Positions 1 through 6,661 of a stretch of DNA of 6,664 nucleotides are shown here, in pieces; position 1 is the stretch's first letter; each line of letters starts with the position of its first letter. A program made the position numbers and the translations under genes. The notes below the pieces were generated by a model. That model was not told where the DNA came from. It did no database searches and worked only from the letters and a program-made list of their open reading frames with translations. Where the stretch lies: positions 1 through 6,664 of the forward strand of contig JAQCER010000200.1 in the NCBI GenBank assembly GCA_027618625.1, read 5' to 3'. Source of the stretch: Verrucomicrobiota bacterium. GTDB lineage: Bacteria; Verrucomicrobiota; Verrucomicrobiia; Verrucomicrobiales; DEV007.

Positions 1-261
1 CTCATCATCATCCAGTAACCGAGCCAACTCCGTCTGAACCTCCTCAGATTCTCGATCCTCAACCGCCACCAACATATGGAAATGATTCGACATGCAATTC
101 CAAGTCAGCACCCGCGCTCCGGAAAATGCCTCCTGTGCCCGCATCAACTTGCGAAAATGCTCCTGTTCCTGCTCCCCAAGAATGAATCGCCTCTCAATCA
201 CTCGCGAAAGCACGTGATAGAAGTTGCAAGGCCCGTCGCCCAAAATGCGTGAAATTCTCAT
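1..261 (-). CDS. REP-associated / IS200-like Y1 transposase, N-terminal part (runs off the left edge)
   Basis: This is the first 87 codons of a Y1-family (IS200-like, REP-associated tyrosine) transposase read on the minus strand; the 3' end lies outside the window. The start is the ATG at 259-261, which gives MRISRILGDG, the usual kind of N-terminus for this family. It is the only ATG in a frame that is closed upstream by a stop at 316-318. Residues 12-22 (CNFYHVLSRVI) match the conserved first strand. Residues 57-64 (MSNHFHML) hold the HUH metal-binding motif, with H60 and H62 encoded at 82-84 and 76-78. The catalytic tyrosine normally lies well downstream, so it cannot be checked here. Family members nick single-stranded DNA next to hairpins. 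There is no clear Shine-Dalgarno; a bulged hairpin sits 11 bases upstream of the start. The visible part contains no stop or frameshift, but activity is unknown. Confidence 0.88.
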   Translation of the reverse strand, partial: MRISRILGDGPCNFYHVLSRVIERRFILGEQEQEHFRKLMRAQEAFSGARVLTWNCMSNHFHMLVAVEDRESEEVQTELARLLDDDE

Positions 262-836
262 AGCGCTGAACTTGGCACAATCAGTCTCGATTGTCCATGA
301 TTTATTCGACGTCCCTTATTTGTTCCTTCTCAATGCAGATGGCAATCTTGACGTCTATTTCGTGCAGAATTTCTGGACACCCCAGATTGAGACCGGCCGA
401 ATGGATAGTGGCCTTTCTCAGCTGCTTCTCGGTGATGGTTCCGGACAACTCAAGCCGGTTCCGCCTAAAGAAAGCGGGCTGATCGTTCCGCGTGATGCCA
501 AGTCGTTAGTGGTCACGGATTTCAATGCAGACGGTCGGGTCGACTTTATCGTGGGCAATAACAACTACTACGCGCAGGCGTTTCGAAACAGGATCTCTGG
601 TGGCAAAGTGACGATGATCGATCTGTCGGATGTCGTTGATCTCAAGCAGATTCCCGGTGCACGCGTGACAGCAAGGTTTGCATCTGGCCGACAAAGTGTT
701 CGCGAAGTCTACGCCGGCTCGGGATATCTTTCGCAGTCGACTCCAAAACTGTTTTTCGGGCACCCCTGATGATGATTTGATGAAAGAGTTCACCGTTCGC
801 TGGAGCGATGGCAAAGAGACCACCCATCAGCCTTGA
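224..836 (+). pseudogene. FG-GAP/VCBS-repeat protein with ASPIC/UnbV domain: 5'-truncated, frameshifted C-terminal remnant
   Basis: The open frame starts at a TTG at 224 (first ATG at 245) and stops at 767-769, giving 181 residues, but recognisable homology begins only near 311-329. Two Ca-binding FG-GAP loops are visible: LNADGNLD (from 329) and DFNADGRVD (from 518). They are followed by an ASPIC/UnbV domain with RQSVREVYAGSGYLSQS near 680-740 and KLFFG. The frame then stops early, but the expected continuation, DDDLMKEFTVRWSDGKETTH, follows at once in the next frame and ends at TGA 834-836. A one-base insertion within about 757-766 (GGGCACCCC) explains this. Full-length relatives are secreted beta-propeller proteins of several hundred to over a thousand residues, so most of the N-terminus, including any signal peptide, is missing. 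The 5' boundary coincides with the divergent transposase and its hairpin. Residues before about number 30 are probably not native. A sequencing error could explain the frameshift but not the missing 5' end. Confidence 0.75.
273..297. repeat. Bulged hairpin upstream of the transposase start
   Basis: On the plus strand, TGG-c-ACAATC (273-282) pairs perfectly with GATTGTCCA (289-297) apart from one bulged C at 276. This leaves a 6-base loop at 283-288. The structure lies between the transposase start codon and the remnant FG-GAP gene. Hairpins with a single bulged base are the substrates of IS200/IS605 and REP-associated transposases, and some IS200 genes also carry a repressing stem-loop in their leader. 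Either role is inference. I see no GTAG tetranucleotide at its foot, as classical REP elements have, and no second copy in the window. Confidence 0.4.
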
Positions 837-853
837 TTGCGGGGCGTGGTAAC

Positions 854-864
854 GGTAGGCTACC
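854..864. promoter_or_regulatory. Short inverted repeat in the ribosome-binding region of the large gene
   Basis: GGTAG-G-CTACC is a perfect 5+1+5 inverted repeat ending three bases before the ATG at 868. Its AGG (857-859) is also the only Shine-Dalgarno-like triplet there, 8 bases from the start. In RNA a 4-bp stem with a 3-base loop could partly mask it. It may be chance. It shows that this start is served by a weak ribosome-binding site at best. Confidence 0.2.
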
Positions 865-867
865 TGC

Positions 868-3800
868 ATGATCCCCCCAAACTCGGTTTCTCTGGCCAAT
901 CGATTGGTCAGGTTCGTTTCCTTGATTCTTATCATCGCCGCCAGCTCGCCCCTTCACGTTGCCGAGGCTCAGATCGTGATTAGCGAGATCGTTGCTTCGA
1001 ACAATACGACTTTGGAGGACGAGGATGGCGAAAATTCCGACTGGATTGAGCTCCGCAATGAGCTGGCAGATCCGCTGAATCTGGAAAATTTTTCACTGAC
1101 GGACGATCCGGACGAATTGGTGAAGTGGAAATTTCCAGCTGTCACTGTCCCGGGAAAGGGATTTCTGGTTGTGTTTGCATCCGGCAAAGACCGCAAGCCG
1201 ACAGATGGAAAGGAACTGCACGCCAATTTCAAGCTCAGTGGGACCGGCGAGTTTCTGGCCTTAGTGAAACCGGATGGCGAGTCCCTCAACACCGTGTTCA
1301 GTCCGGCCTATCCGCCGCAGAAAGTCGATATCGCTTACGGCTACGGAAGTGCCAGCCAGCGCTCTACCGTGGTCACGTCGGGCAGCGACTGTCACTGGCG
1401 TGTGCCTGCTTCATCTGAGCAGATCACGAACTGGACGAGTGTTGGTTTTGATGACAACGACTGGAATCCCGGGAAGACCGGCGTAGGCTTTCAGTATCCT
1501 GACCTCGTTGGTGAGGGCGGTGATGCGAGTGCTGCGATGATCGGGAAAAATGCGTCGGTCTTTGTGCGCATCCCATTTCTGGTCAACGATGCCGATGCGG
1601 TGGTCGCGGTGAAACTTCGGATGAAATTCGAGGATGGCTTCATTGCTTACCTCAATGGCCGCGAAGTCGCCCGATCCAATGCCCCCCAGAACCCATCGTG
1701 GGACTCCGCCGCTACCGCAAGCCATTCGGATTCGCTTGCCGTTGAGTTCGAAAGTTTCGATATCGCTGATTTCAGTGGAGCATTGGTCACAGGAAATAAC
1801 GTGCTGGCCATCCACGGTATGAACTCAACTTCCGGCGGTTCGGATCTCCTTGTGCTGCCGGAGTTAGATATCACGTCCCAGAGCGGCGCTGCGACCATTG
1901 GATACCTCGTTGAGCCGACACCTGGAAAGCCCAACGGCTCGACCGTGCCGAGCCTGTTGACAGAGCCTGCATTCAGTGTCGGCCGCGGGCATCGTACCCA
2001 GCCTTTCGATCTTGAGCTGAGAGTGGAGGATCCCGCTGCAAAGATCTACTTCACTGACGATGGGGACGTTCCGACCGTGAGTGATCAACTCTACACTGCG
2101 CCTATCCGCATTGATAAGACGACTGTCATTCGTGCCATCGCGGCGCGCGGTGACGAGCCGACCTCTGCGGTATCTACCCACACCTATCTGTTCGTGGACG
2201 ATATCATCAATCAATCCAATCTCCATGGCGCCAAGACCCGGCTCATCTCAGAAAGTGATGTCTACGGGCCGCTCATGAAGGACTCACTGCTGGCGCTGCC
2301 ATCCGTTTGCCTATCGATGGACGCGAAGAAACCTGGGGCACAGGAAACATCGGTGTCGATCGAGTTCTTCGATCCAAAAGGCAAAGAGCCGGGATTTCAG
2401 GTGGACGCTGGAACGAAGATCGTTGGCGGTGCTAGTGTCGGTTCACCTAAGAACAATTTCCGTGTTTATTTCCGCAGTGAGTACGGCGAATCCTCGCTGA
2501 AGTATCCACTCTTTGACGGACATCCTTATTCCCCGGGGGCCACGGATGAGTTTCGACGGCTCATGCTGCGGAGCGGTTCGCATGATACGTTTTTCTGGCT
2601 CGGTGACACGGGGACTCCTCCCTCCGGTGGCCGCGATTCCGATGCCACCTACCTGCGCAGCCGATGGATCAATGACATGCATTTTATCATGGGCAACGAG
2701 GGGCTGCACGGTCGGTTCGCCCAGCTGTTCATAAACGGCAACTACCACGGGCAGTATCAGGTCATGGAGTATCCCAATGAAGACTTTCATGTTTCCTACC
2801 TCGGAGGAAAGAGCGAAGACTACCATTATACCAATGGCGCGAGTCGAGAAAAGACCGGCAGCGACCACGGCAATGGTGACACATGGTGGGCCAACTGGGC
2901 CCAACTCAAGAGCCGGGCACGTGGCAATGACTACGCCGCAGCCGCAGAACTTATCGATCTGGAGAACCTCGTCGACTACATGTTGCTCAGCTACTACGCT
3001 GGCAATACCTGGGACTGGAACCCCAACCAGAACTGGATGGCCGGTGGGCCAAAAACGCCCGGAGCTGGCGGGTGGAAGTTCTACTCGTGGGATTGCGACA
3101 TCATTTTTCAGGACGTAAACGGCAACAATCTGAACAAGACCGTTCCCGACGGACTCTTTGCTGATCTGGTTCGCAACCACGAAGAGTTTCGGGTGCTCGT
3201 GAGAGATCGCATCTACAAACACTTCTTTAATGGCGGCGCGTTGACTCCTGAGACGGTGCGGCCGGTCTTCGATTTTCGCGCGAACCAGATCACGACGTCC
3301 ATCGTTGCTGAGACCGCGCGGTGGCAACCGAACAATCCGAAGAAGCGTCCGTGGGATCGTGACGGCGAGTGGATGGATGAGTGGAATCACTACAAGGAAG
3401 TCTATTTTCCTCAAAGAACGGATGTAGTGTTACGCCAACTCCGCTCGACCAAGGTAAGCGGTTCCGTTCTTTACCCAATCGATGCGCCCGCGTTTTCGCA
3501 GCGCGGAGGAACGGTACCTGCAAACTTCAAGCCGGGGATGATTGCAGAGCAGGGTTCCATTTTCTTCACCACCGATGGTTCCGACCCACGCCTGCCAGGC
3601 GGAGATGTCAGTCCAACCGCGATGGCGGCAACAGGCGGAGTGGTCGGCGCGACGTTCGTCACGAAGAATTCCGAGTGGAAGTTTCTCGATGACGGATCCA
3701 ATCAGGGAACTGCGTGGCGTGAGCGTGGATTCGTGGATACTTCCTGGGCAGTCGGCAAAGGACAACTGGGTTACGGAGATGGTGATGAAGGCACCGTCGT

Positions 3801-6153
3801 AAGCTTCGGCGACAATCCTGCAGCGAAACATGTGACCACTTACATCCGCAAAATGCTCGCGATCCCAGTTGCCTCCGATGTGTCAGAGTTGACCTTTAAG
3901 CTTCTCCGTGACGATGGCGCCGTAGTCTATGTGAATGGAGTGGAAGTCATCCGTGACGATGTGCCAGATGGGCCGGTAGTCTTCGACACGCTTGCATCAT
4001 CAAGCGCCGGGGGTGCCGAGGAATCCACCTACTTCGAGTTCACAGTCCCACCGGGCATGCTGGTGGATGGCGATAACATCATCGCAGTGGAAGTGCATCA
4101 GAGCAGCGCCTCTGGATCGGATATGAGCTTTGATATGGAGCTGACCGGTAAGGTTCTCGCGGGTAACGCCGATCTTTCGATTACACAAGACACATTGGTG
4201 CGGATGCGGGCATTCGATGGTAAAAACTGGTCGGCACTGAACGAGGCGTTCTTTACACTGGAGGGTTCCCAGGTGGCATCGTTCGAGAATGTCACTATCT
4301 CAGAGATTCATTACAATCCGAATTCACAAGACGGATTGGAATTCGTTGAAGTCCGCAATACTTCTGGCGCGACCGTGAATCTCTCGGACTCTCGGTTCGT
4401 TGACGGCATCGCATTCACATTCCCACTTGGCAGCACCCTTGCCCCGCAGGGTTCACTCGTGGTAGTTGAGAACGAAACCGCTTTCAGGAATGTTTACATG
4501 GACTCCGCCTCTCCCTGGTTCTCCGAAGGAATCACAATTGCTGGGGAATTCGATGGTTCGTTGCGGAACAACGGCGAAACCCTGGCGCTCGTCGATCGCG
4601 AGGGTGCGGACATCGTTCGCTTTTCGTATGGTGATAGCGGCGCGTGGCCGGGACGTTCCGATGGCAGCGGAAGTTCATTGGAACGGAACAATCTCTCCAC
4701 AACGGCTACCGACTTGTCGGATCCATCCGCATGGCGACCCAGCAGCGAGTTTCTGGGCTCACCCGGAAGGGACGGCAGCGGACCTGACAATCGAATCGTG
4801 ATCAACGAAGTAGTCCCGAGTCCGGTGGCGCCTGCACGCGACGCGATCGAACTGCTGAACATCAGCAACGCGCCCGTGGACATCTCCGGATGGTTCCTGT
4901 CCGACACCAATGCCGATTACAAGAAATACACCCTGCCTGCAGGCACGACGGTCGCTGCCAATGCAATGCTGGTGCTCACCGCTGACGACTTTGGGTTCGG
5001 CCTGAGCGGCACACGAGGAGACGAAGTGACCTTGATGCAAGCGGACGCCGCTGGGAATTTACTGCGCTTCGTCGATCGGATCGAATTTCCGGCTGCTGCC
5101 CATGGCGAATCCTACGGTCGCTGGCCGGACGGCACGGGTAATCTGTATCCAATGACCCAAAACACGCTGGCGTCGCTGAACAATGCGAACGGCAACTCAG
5201 TGCGCATCGGGCCAGTTGTGATTTCGGAAATCCACTACAATCCCGATGGAGCAGACGAGAATCGCGAGTTCATCACTATCACCAACACTGGTTCGACGGG
5301 GCTGAATCTCGCTGGATGGCGCATGCGTGGGGAAGTCGATTATGACTTCCCAGAGGGCTTCACGATGACGGCTGGAGCCAGCATCACGATGATCGGCTTT
5401 GACCCAGGCGATGCGCCACTGCTTGCGGCGTTTCGACTTGGGTACGCGTCCAGCCCCGGCGATGGATTCGTCGGCCCGTGGGAAACGGGATCCACGATCG
5501 GAGGCAAGCTCGATGACGGCGGTGGTAGCGTCAGGATCTTGAGACCGGGAACACTGGTTGAGGAAGCAGGGGCGGAACCGTTCCGCCCTTACTTCACCGA
5601 AGACGCCATCGTTTGGAACGACGGATCCGATTGGCCTGCCTCCGCCGATGGGGGAGGCATGGCCCTGCAACGCGCGCTGCCGATTGACCGGGGCGATCTG
5701 GCTCAAAGTTGGGCCGCAGGCACCCCGTTCGGTAAAGTCGAACCGCCGGCCACACTTCCCGGATACACCGAGTGGGCAGCCGCCATCTTTCCTGTCGGCA
5801 CCCCACCGTCGCTCACAGCACCGGACGCTGACTTCGATGGTGATCGCGCCACCAACAGCGCCGAATACGCCTTTGCCACGAATCCTCTCATTGCTGATGC
5901 GACCGCAGCGGTTCCGATCGTCTCGACTTCTGCGGATCGCCTCCAGATTGAATTCCGGCTGCGCGCAAACACCCCCCTCAGTTACTCGATATCGCACTCT
6001 TCCGACTTACTTCGTTGGTCTACCATTGCTGCCGACGATTTCGAAATACTCAGCACTGAACCCCTGGGCGATGGAATAGCTGCTCGCCGACTGATCCGCA
6101 TGAAGGCTCCCATTTCGTCGACTGCGTTCTATCGCATTTCCGCAACCCGCTGA
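868..6153 (+). CDS. Secreted multidomain lamin-tail / CotH kinase-like protein (1761 aa)
   Basis: The ATG at 868 precedes a Sec signal peptide: Arg12 and Arg15, a hydrophobic core at about 16-28, and an AxA-type cleavage site after AEA (34). Domains in order are: lamin-tail 1 (36-150, ISEIVASNN, SDWIELRN); galactose-binding-like sandwich 1 (176-336); chitobiase-C-like (362-442, IYFTDDGDVPT); CotH kinase-like (475-860); chitobiase-C-like 2 (873-910 and 1101-1131) split by sandwich 2 (931-1096); lamin-tail 2, 3 and 4 (about 1138-1300, 1308-1430, 1448-1590); acidic loop DADFDGDRATNSAEY (1653-1667); and a final beta module ending AFYRISATR. CotH landmarks are FINGNYHGQY (621-630), WDWNPNQNW (715-723) and WDCD (741-744), which give candidate catalytic and metal-binding acids D716, D742 and D744. 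Characterised CotH proteins phosphorylate spore-coat proteins; the substrate here is unknown. There is no transmembrane, PEP-CTERM or sortase anchor, so a free or envelope-associated extracellular protein is likely. The domain calls are solid, but kinase activity is not proven. Confidence 0.9.
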   Translation: MIPPNSVSLANRLVRFVSLILIIAASSPLHVAEAQIVISEIVASNNTTLEDEDGENSDWIELRNELADPLNLENFSLTDDPDELVKWKFPAVTVPGKGFLVVFASGKDRKPTDGKELHANFKLSGTGEFLALVKPDGESLNTVFSPAYPPQKVDIAYGYGSASQRSTVVTSGSDCHWRVPASSEQITNWTSVGFDDNDWNPGKTGVGFQYPDLVGEGGDASAAMIGKNASVFVRIPFLVNDADAVVAVKLRMKFEDGFIAYLNGREVARSNAPQNPSWDSAATASHSDSLAVEFESFDIADFSGALVTGNNVLAIHGMNSTSGGSDLLVLPELDITSQSGAATIGYLVEPTPGKPNGSTVPSLLTEPAFSVGRGHRTQPFDLELRVEDPAAKIYFTDDGDVPTVSDQLYTAPIRIDKTTVIRAIAARGDEPTSAVSTHTYLFVDDIINQSNLHGAKTRLISESDVYGPLMKDSLLALPSVCLSMDAKKPGAQETSVSIEFFDPKGKEPGFQVDAGTKIVGGASVGSPKNNFRVYFRSEYGESSLKYPLFDGHPYSPGATDEFRRLMLRSGSHDTFFWLGDTGTPPSGGRDSDATYLRSRWINDMHFIMGNEGLHGRFAQLFINGNYHGQYQVMEYPNEDFHVSYLGGKSEDYHYTNGASREKTGSDHGNGDTWWANWAQLKSRARGNDYAAAAELIDLENLVDYMLLSYYAGNTWDWNPNQNWMAGGPKTPGAGGWKFYSWDCDIIFQDVNGNNLNKTVPDGLFADLVRNHEEFRVLVRDRIYKHFFNGGALTPETVRPVFDFRANQITTSIVAETARWQPNNPKKRPWDRDGEWMDEWNHYKEVYFPQRTDVVLRQLRSTKVSGSVLYPIDAPAFSQRGGTVPANFKPGMIAEQGSIFFTTDGSDPRLPGGDVSPTAMAATGGVVGATFVTKNSEWKFLDDGSNQGTAWRERGFVDTSWAVGKGQLGYGDGDEGTVVSFGDNPAAKHVTTYIRKMLAIPVASDVSELTFKLLRDDGAVVYVNGVEVIRDDVPDGPVVFDTLASSSAGGAEESTYFEFTVPPGMLVDGDNIIAVEVHQSSASGSDMSFDMELTGKVLAGNADLSITQDTLVRMRAFDGKNWSALNEAFFTLEGSQVASFENVTISEIHYNPNSQDGLEFVEVRNTSGATVNLSDSRFVDGIAFTFPLGSTLAPQGSLVVVENETAFRNVYMDSASPWFSEGITIAGEFDGSLRNNGETLALVDREGADIVRFSYGDSGAWPGRSDGSGSSLERNNLSTTATDLSDPSAWRPSSEFLGSPGRDGSGPDNRIVINEVVPSPVAPARDAIELLNISNAPVDISGWFLSDTNADYKKYTLPAGTTVAANAMLVLTADDFGFGLSGTRGDEVTLMQADAAGNLLRFVDRIEFPAAAHGESYGRWPDGTGNLYPMTQNTLASLNNANGNSVRIGPVVISEIHYNPDGADENREFITITNTGSTGLNLAGWRMRGEVDYDFPEGFTMTAGASITMIGFDPGDAPLLAAFRLGYASSPGDGFVGPWETGSTIGGKLDDGGGSVRILRPGTLVEEAGAEPFRPYFTEDAIVWNDGSDWPASADGGGMALQRALPIDRGDLAQSWAAGTPFGKVEPPATLPGYTEWAAAIFPVGTPPSLTAPDADFDGDRATNSAEYAFATNPLIADATAAVPIVSTSADRLQIEFRLRANTPLSYSISHSSDLLRWSTIAADDFEILSTEPLGDGIAARRLIRMKAPISSTAFYRISATR
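1393..1875 (+). repeat. Internal domain repeat, copy 1 (galactose-binding-like beta-sandwich)
   Basis: Residues 176-336 of the large protein form a beta-sandwich module. Its landmarks are WTSVGFDDNDW, EDGFIAYLNGREVAR and GNNVLAIHGMNSTSGGSD. The same landmarks recur in the same order in residues 931-1096. Modules of this shape usually bind carbohydrate or mediate packing next to catalytic domains. The domain label comes from pattern recognition only. Here it follows lamin-tail 1 and precedes the first chitobiase-C-like domain. Confidence 0.6.
3658..4155 (+). repeat. Internal domain repeat, copy 2, inserted inside a chitobiase-C-like domain
   Basis: Residues 931-1096 repeat the copy 1 landmarks: RERGFVDTSW, DDGAVVYVNGVEVIR and GDNIIAVEVHQSSASGSD. 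The copies are clearly homologous as proteins but diverged in DNA, so the duplication is old. Copy 2 sits between FFTTDGSDPRLPGG (899-912), the first half of a chitobiase-C-like domain, and LVRMRAFDGKNWSALNEAFF (1110-1129), its second half. It therefore interrupts that fold. Confidence 0.6.
4279..5637 (+). repeat. Three tandem lamin-tail domains in the large protein
   Basis: Residues 1138-1590 contain three successive lamin-tail (LTD) modules. Each opens with an I-x-E-[IV] strand: VTISEIHYNP (1142-1151), IVINEVVPSP (1310-1319) and VVISEIHYNP (1450-1459). Each continues with an 'EFVEVRNTSG / AIELLNISNA / EFITITNTGS' strand. The first and third share the ISEIHYNP signature and are closer to each other than to the middle one. 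A fourth LTD lies at the N-terminus (36-150). LTDs in bacterial exported proteins are thought to mediate attachment or protein-protein contacts. Confidence 0.65.
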
Positions 6154-6213
6154 GGGTGCTGCCAGAATGCATAGGAGTTCGCTTCTGGATGTGGGCCTCC
6201 AATGCTCCCTCAG
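6150..6213 (+). terminator. Possible compound stem-loop overlapping the stop codon of the large gene
   Basis: CTGAGGG (6150-6156, containing the TGA stop) pairs with CCCTCAG (6207-6213). Within the loop, CCAGAA (6162-6167) pairs with TTCTGG (6183-6188). There is no T-run after the structure, so it is not a standard intrinsic terminator. It could be a 3'-end stabilising or processing structure, or chance. It is the only candidate transcript end seen downstream of the gene. Confidence 0.2.
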
Positions 6214-6258
6214 TAACCTCGATCGGCGAATGAAGTTAAGCGGCACACCTTCACGGCC

Positions 6259-6336
6259 CCAACAATATTGATTGGAATGTGACCTTGTCGGCTTGGATGG
6301 CATCCAATAACCTGCGCACGCTGCGCTTTTGCAAAA
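6259..6336. promoter_or_regulatory. Two palindromes upstream of the glycine-rich ORF
   Basis: The segment from the large gene's stop to the small ORF (6154-6370) holds no recognised gene or convincing promoter. It does contain a near-palindrome at 6259-6275 (CCAA-CAATATTG-A-TTGG, one unpaired base) and a perfect one at 6327-6336 (TTTTGCAAAA). Both lie within about 115 bases upstream of the ATG at 6371 and could be protein-binding sites. No regulator can be named, and short palindromes occur by chance. Confidence 0.2.
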
Positions 6337-6370
6337 CGGAAAACTCAATAACCACGACAACCAAAACAAT

Positions 6371-6634
6371 ATGGACGCTGTAAAACTCCTGGGAAGCCTG
6401 CTTGGCAATAATTCAACCGGTGGCAACATCTTGGGTAGCCTTCTTGGTGCTGCCAAGGGTGGTAGGGGTGGTGGAAATCGGGGCAGTTCCGGAGGTCTCG
6501 ATGTCGGCGGATTGCTCGGCAGCCTCATCGGTGGCGGAGGTGGTCGCACGGGCGGTGGCGGAAGTGGGCTGGGCGGCAACATTGCCGGCGCCGTTCTAGC
6601 TAGTGCCTGGGCGGAAATGTCTACGAGCCTATGA
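6371..6634 (+). CDS. Small glycine-rich hypothetical protein with LGSLLG repeats
   Basis: This 87-residue ORF reads from the ATG at 6371; an in-frame TTG at 6329 would add 14 residues. Neither start has a Shine-Dalgarno: the leader is rich in A and C. The N-terminus is MDAVKLLGSLLG. The motif [LI]LGSL[LI]G occurs three times, at residues 6-12, 21-27 and 49-55, written with different codons each time, so the repetition is at protein level. The rest is almost all Gly, Ser, Asn and Arg, with a hydrophobic patch near the end (IAGAVLASAWA). The repeats and the MDA-LLGSLL start recall the low-complexity N-terminal region of DUF533/TerB-like proteins, but no TerB domain follows. It could be a short standalone protein, a truncated relative, or spurious, since GC-rich glycine runs readily stay open. 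No function is assigned. Confidence 0.45.
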   Translation: MDAVKLLGSLLGNNSTGGNILGSLLGAAKGGRGGGNRGSSGGLDVGGLLGSLIGGGGGRTGGGGSGLGGNIAGAVLASAWAEMSTSL

Positions 6635-6654
6635 TAGCTGAATAACGATGTCTT

Positions 6655-6661
6655 GGAGGGG
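6655..6661 (+). promoter_or_regulatory. Strong Shine-Dalgarno-like sequence at the right edge
   Basis: GGAGGGG, four bases from the end of the window, is the best match to the anti-Shine-Dalgarno in any intergenic part of this window. It lies 20 bases after the stop of the glycine-rich ORF. It suggests a plus-strand gene starting within about 5-10 bases beyond the edge, possibly co-transcribed with the small ORF. The start codon itself cannot be seen. Confidence 0.3.

Noticed and set aside
833..861. A TTGATT / TAGGCT pair with a 17-base spacer just before the large gene, which would give a leaderless start.
   Set aside because: Only four and three of six bases match the consensus boxes, so chance is as likely as a real promoter.
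2443..3414. A 323-residue minus-strand open frame inside the CotH region.
   Set aside because: The plus-strand frame carries clear domain motifs throughout; the antisense frame has no family resemblance and is explained by GC-biased codon use.
5197..5997. A 266-residue minus-strand open frame opposite the fourth lamin-tail region.
   Set aside because: It is Arg/Gly-rich shadow sequence with no motif, opposite a frame with strong domain homology.
6231..6240. TGAAGTTAAG resembles a piece of 5S rRNA.
   Set aside because: The match is a few bases only; the flanking sequence does not form the 5S stems or carry its other conserved segments.
6007..6582. A 191-residue minus-strand open frame rich in proline opposite the glycine-rich ORF.
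   Set aside because: The proline runs are the antisense of GGN glycine codons, it overlaps the end of the large gene, and it has no recognisable domain.
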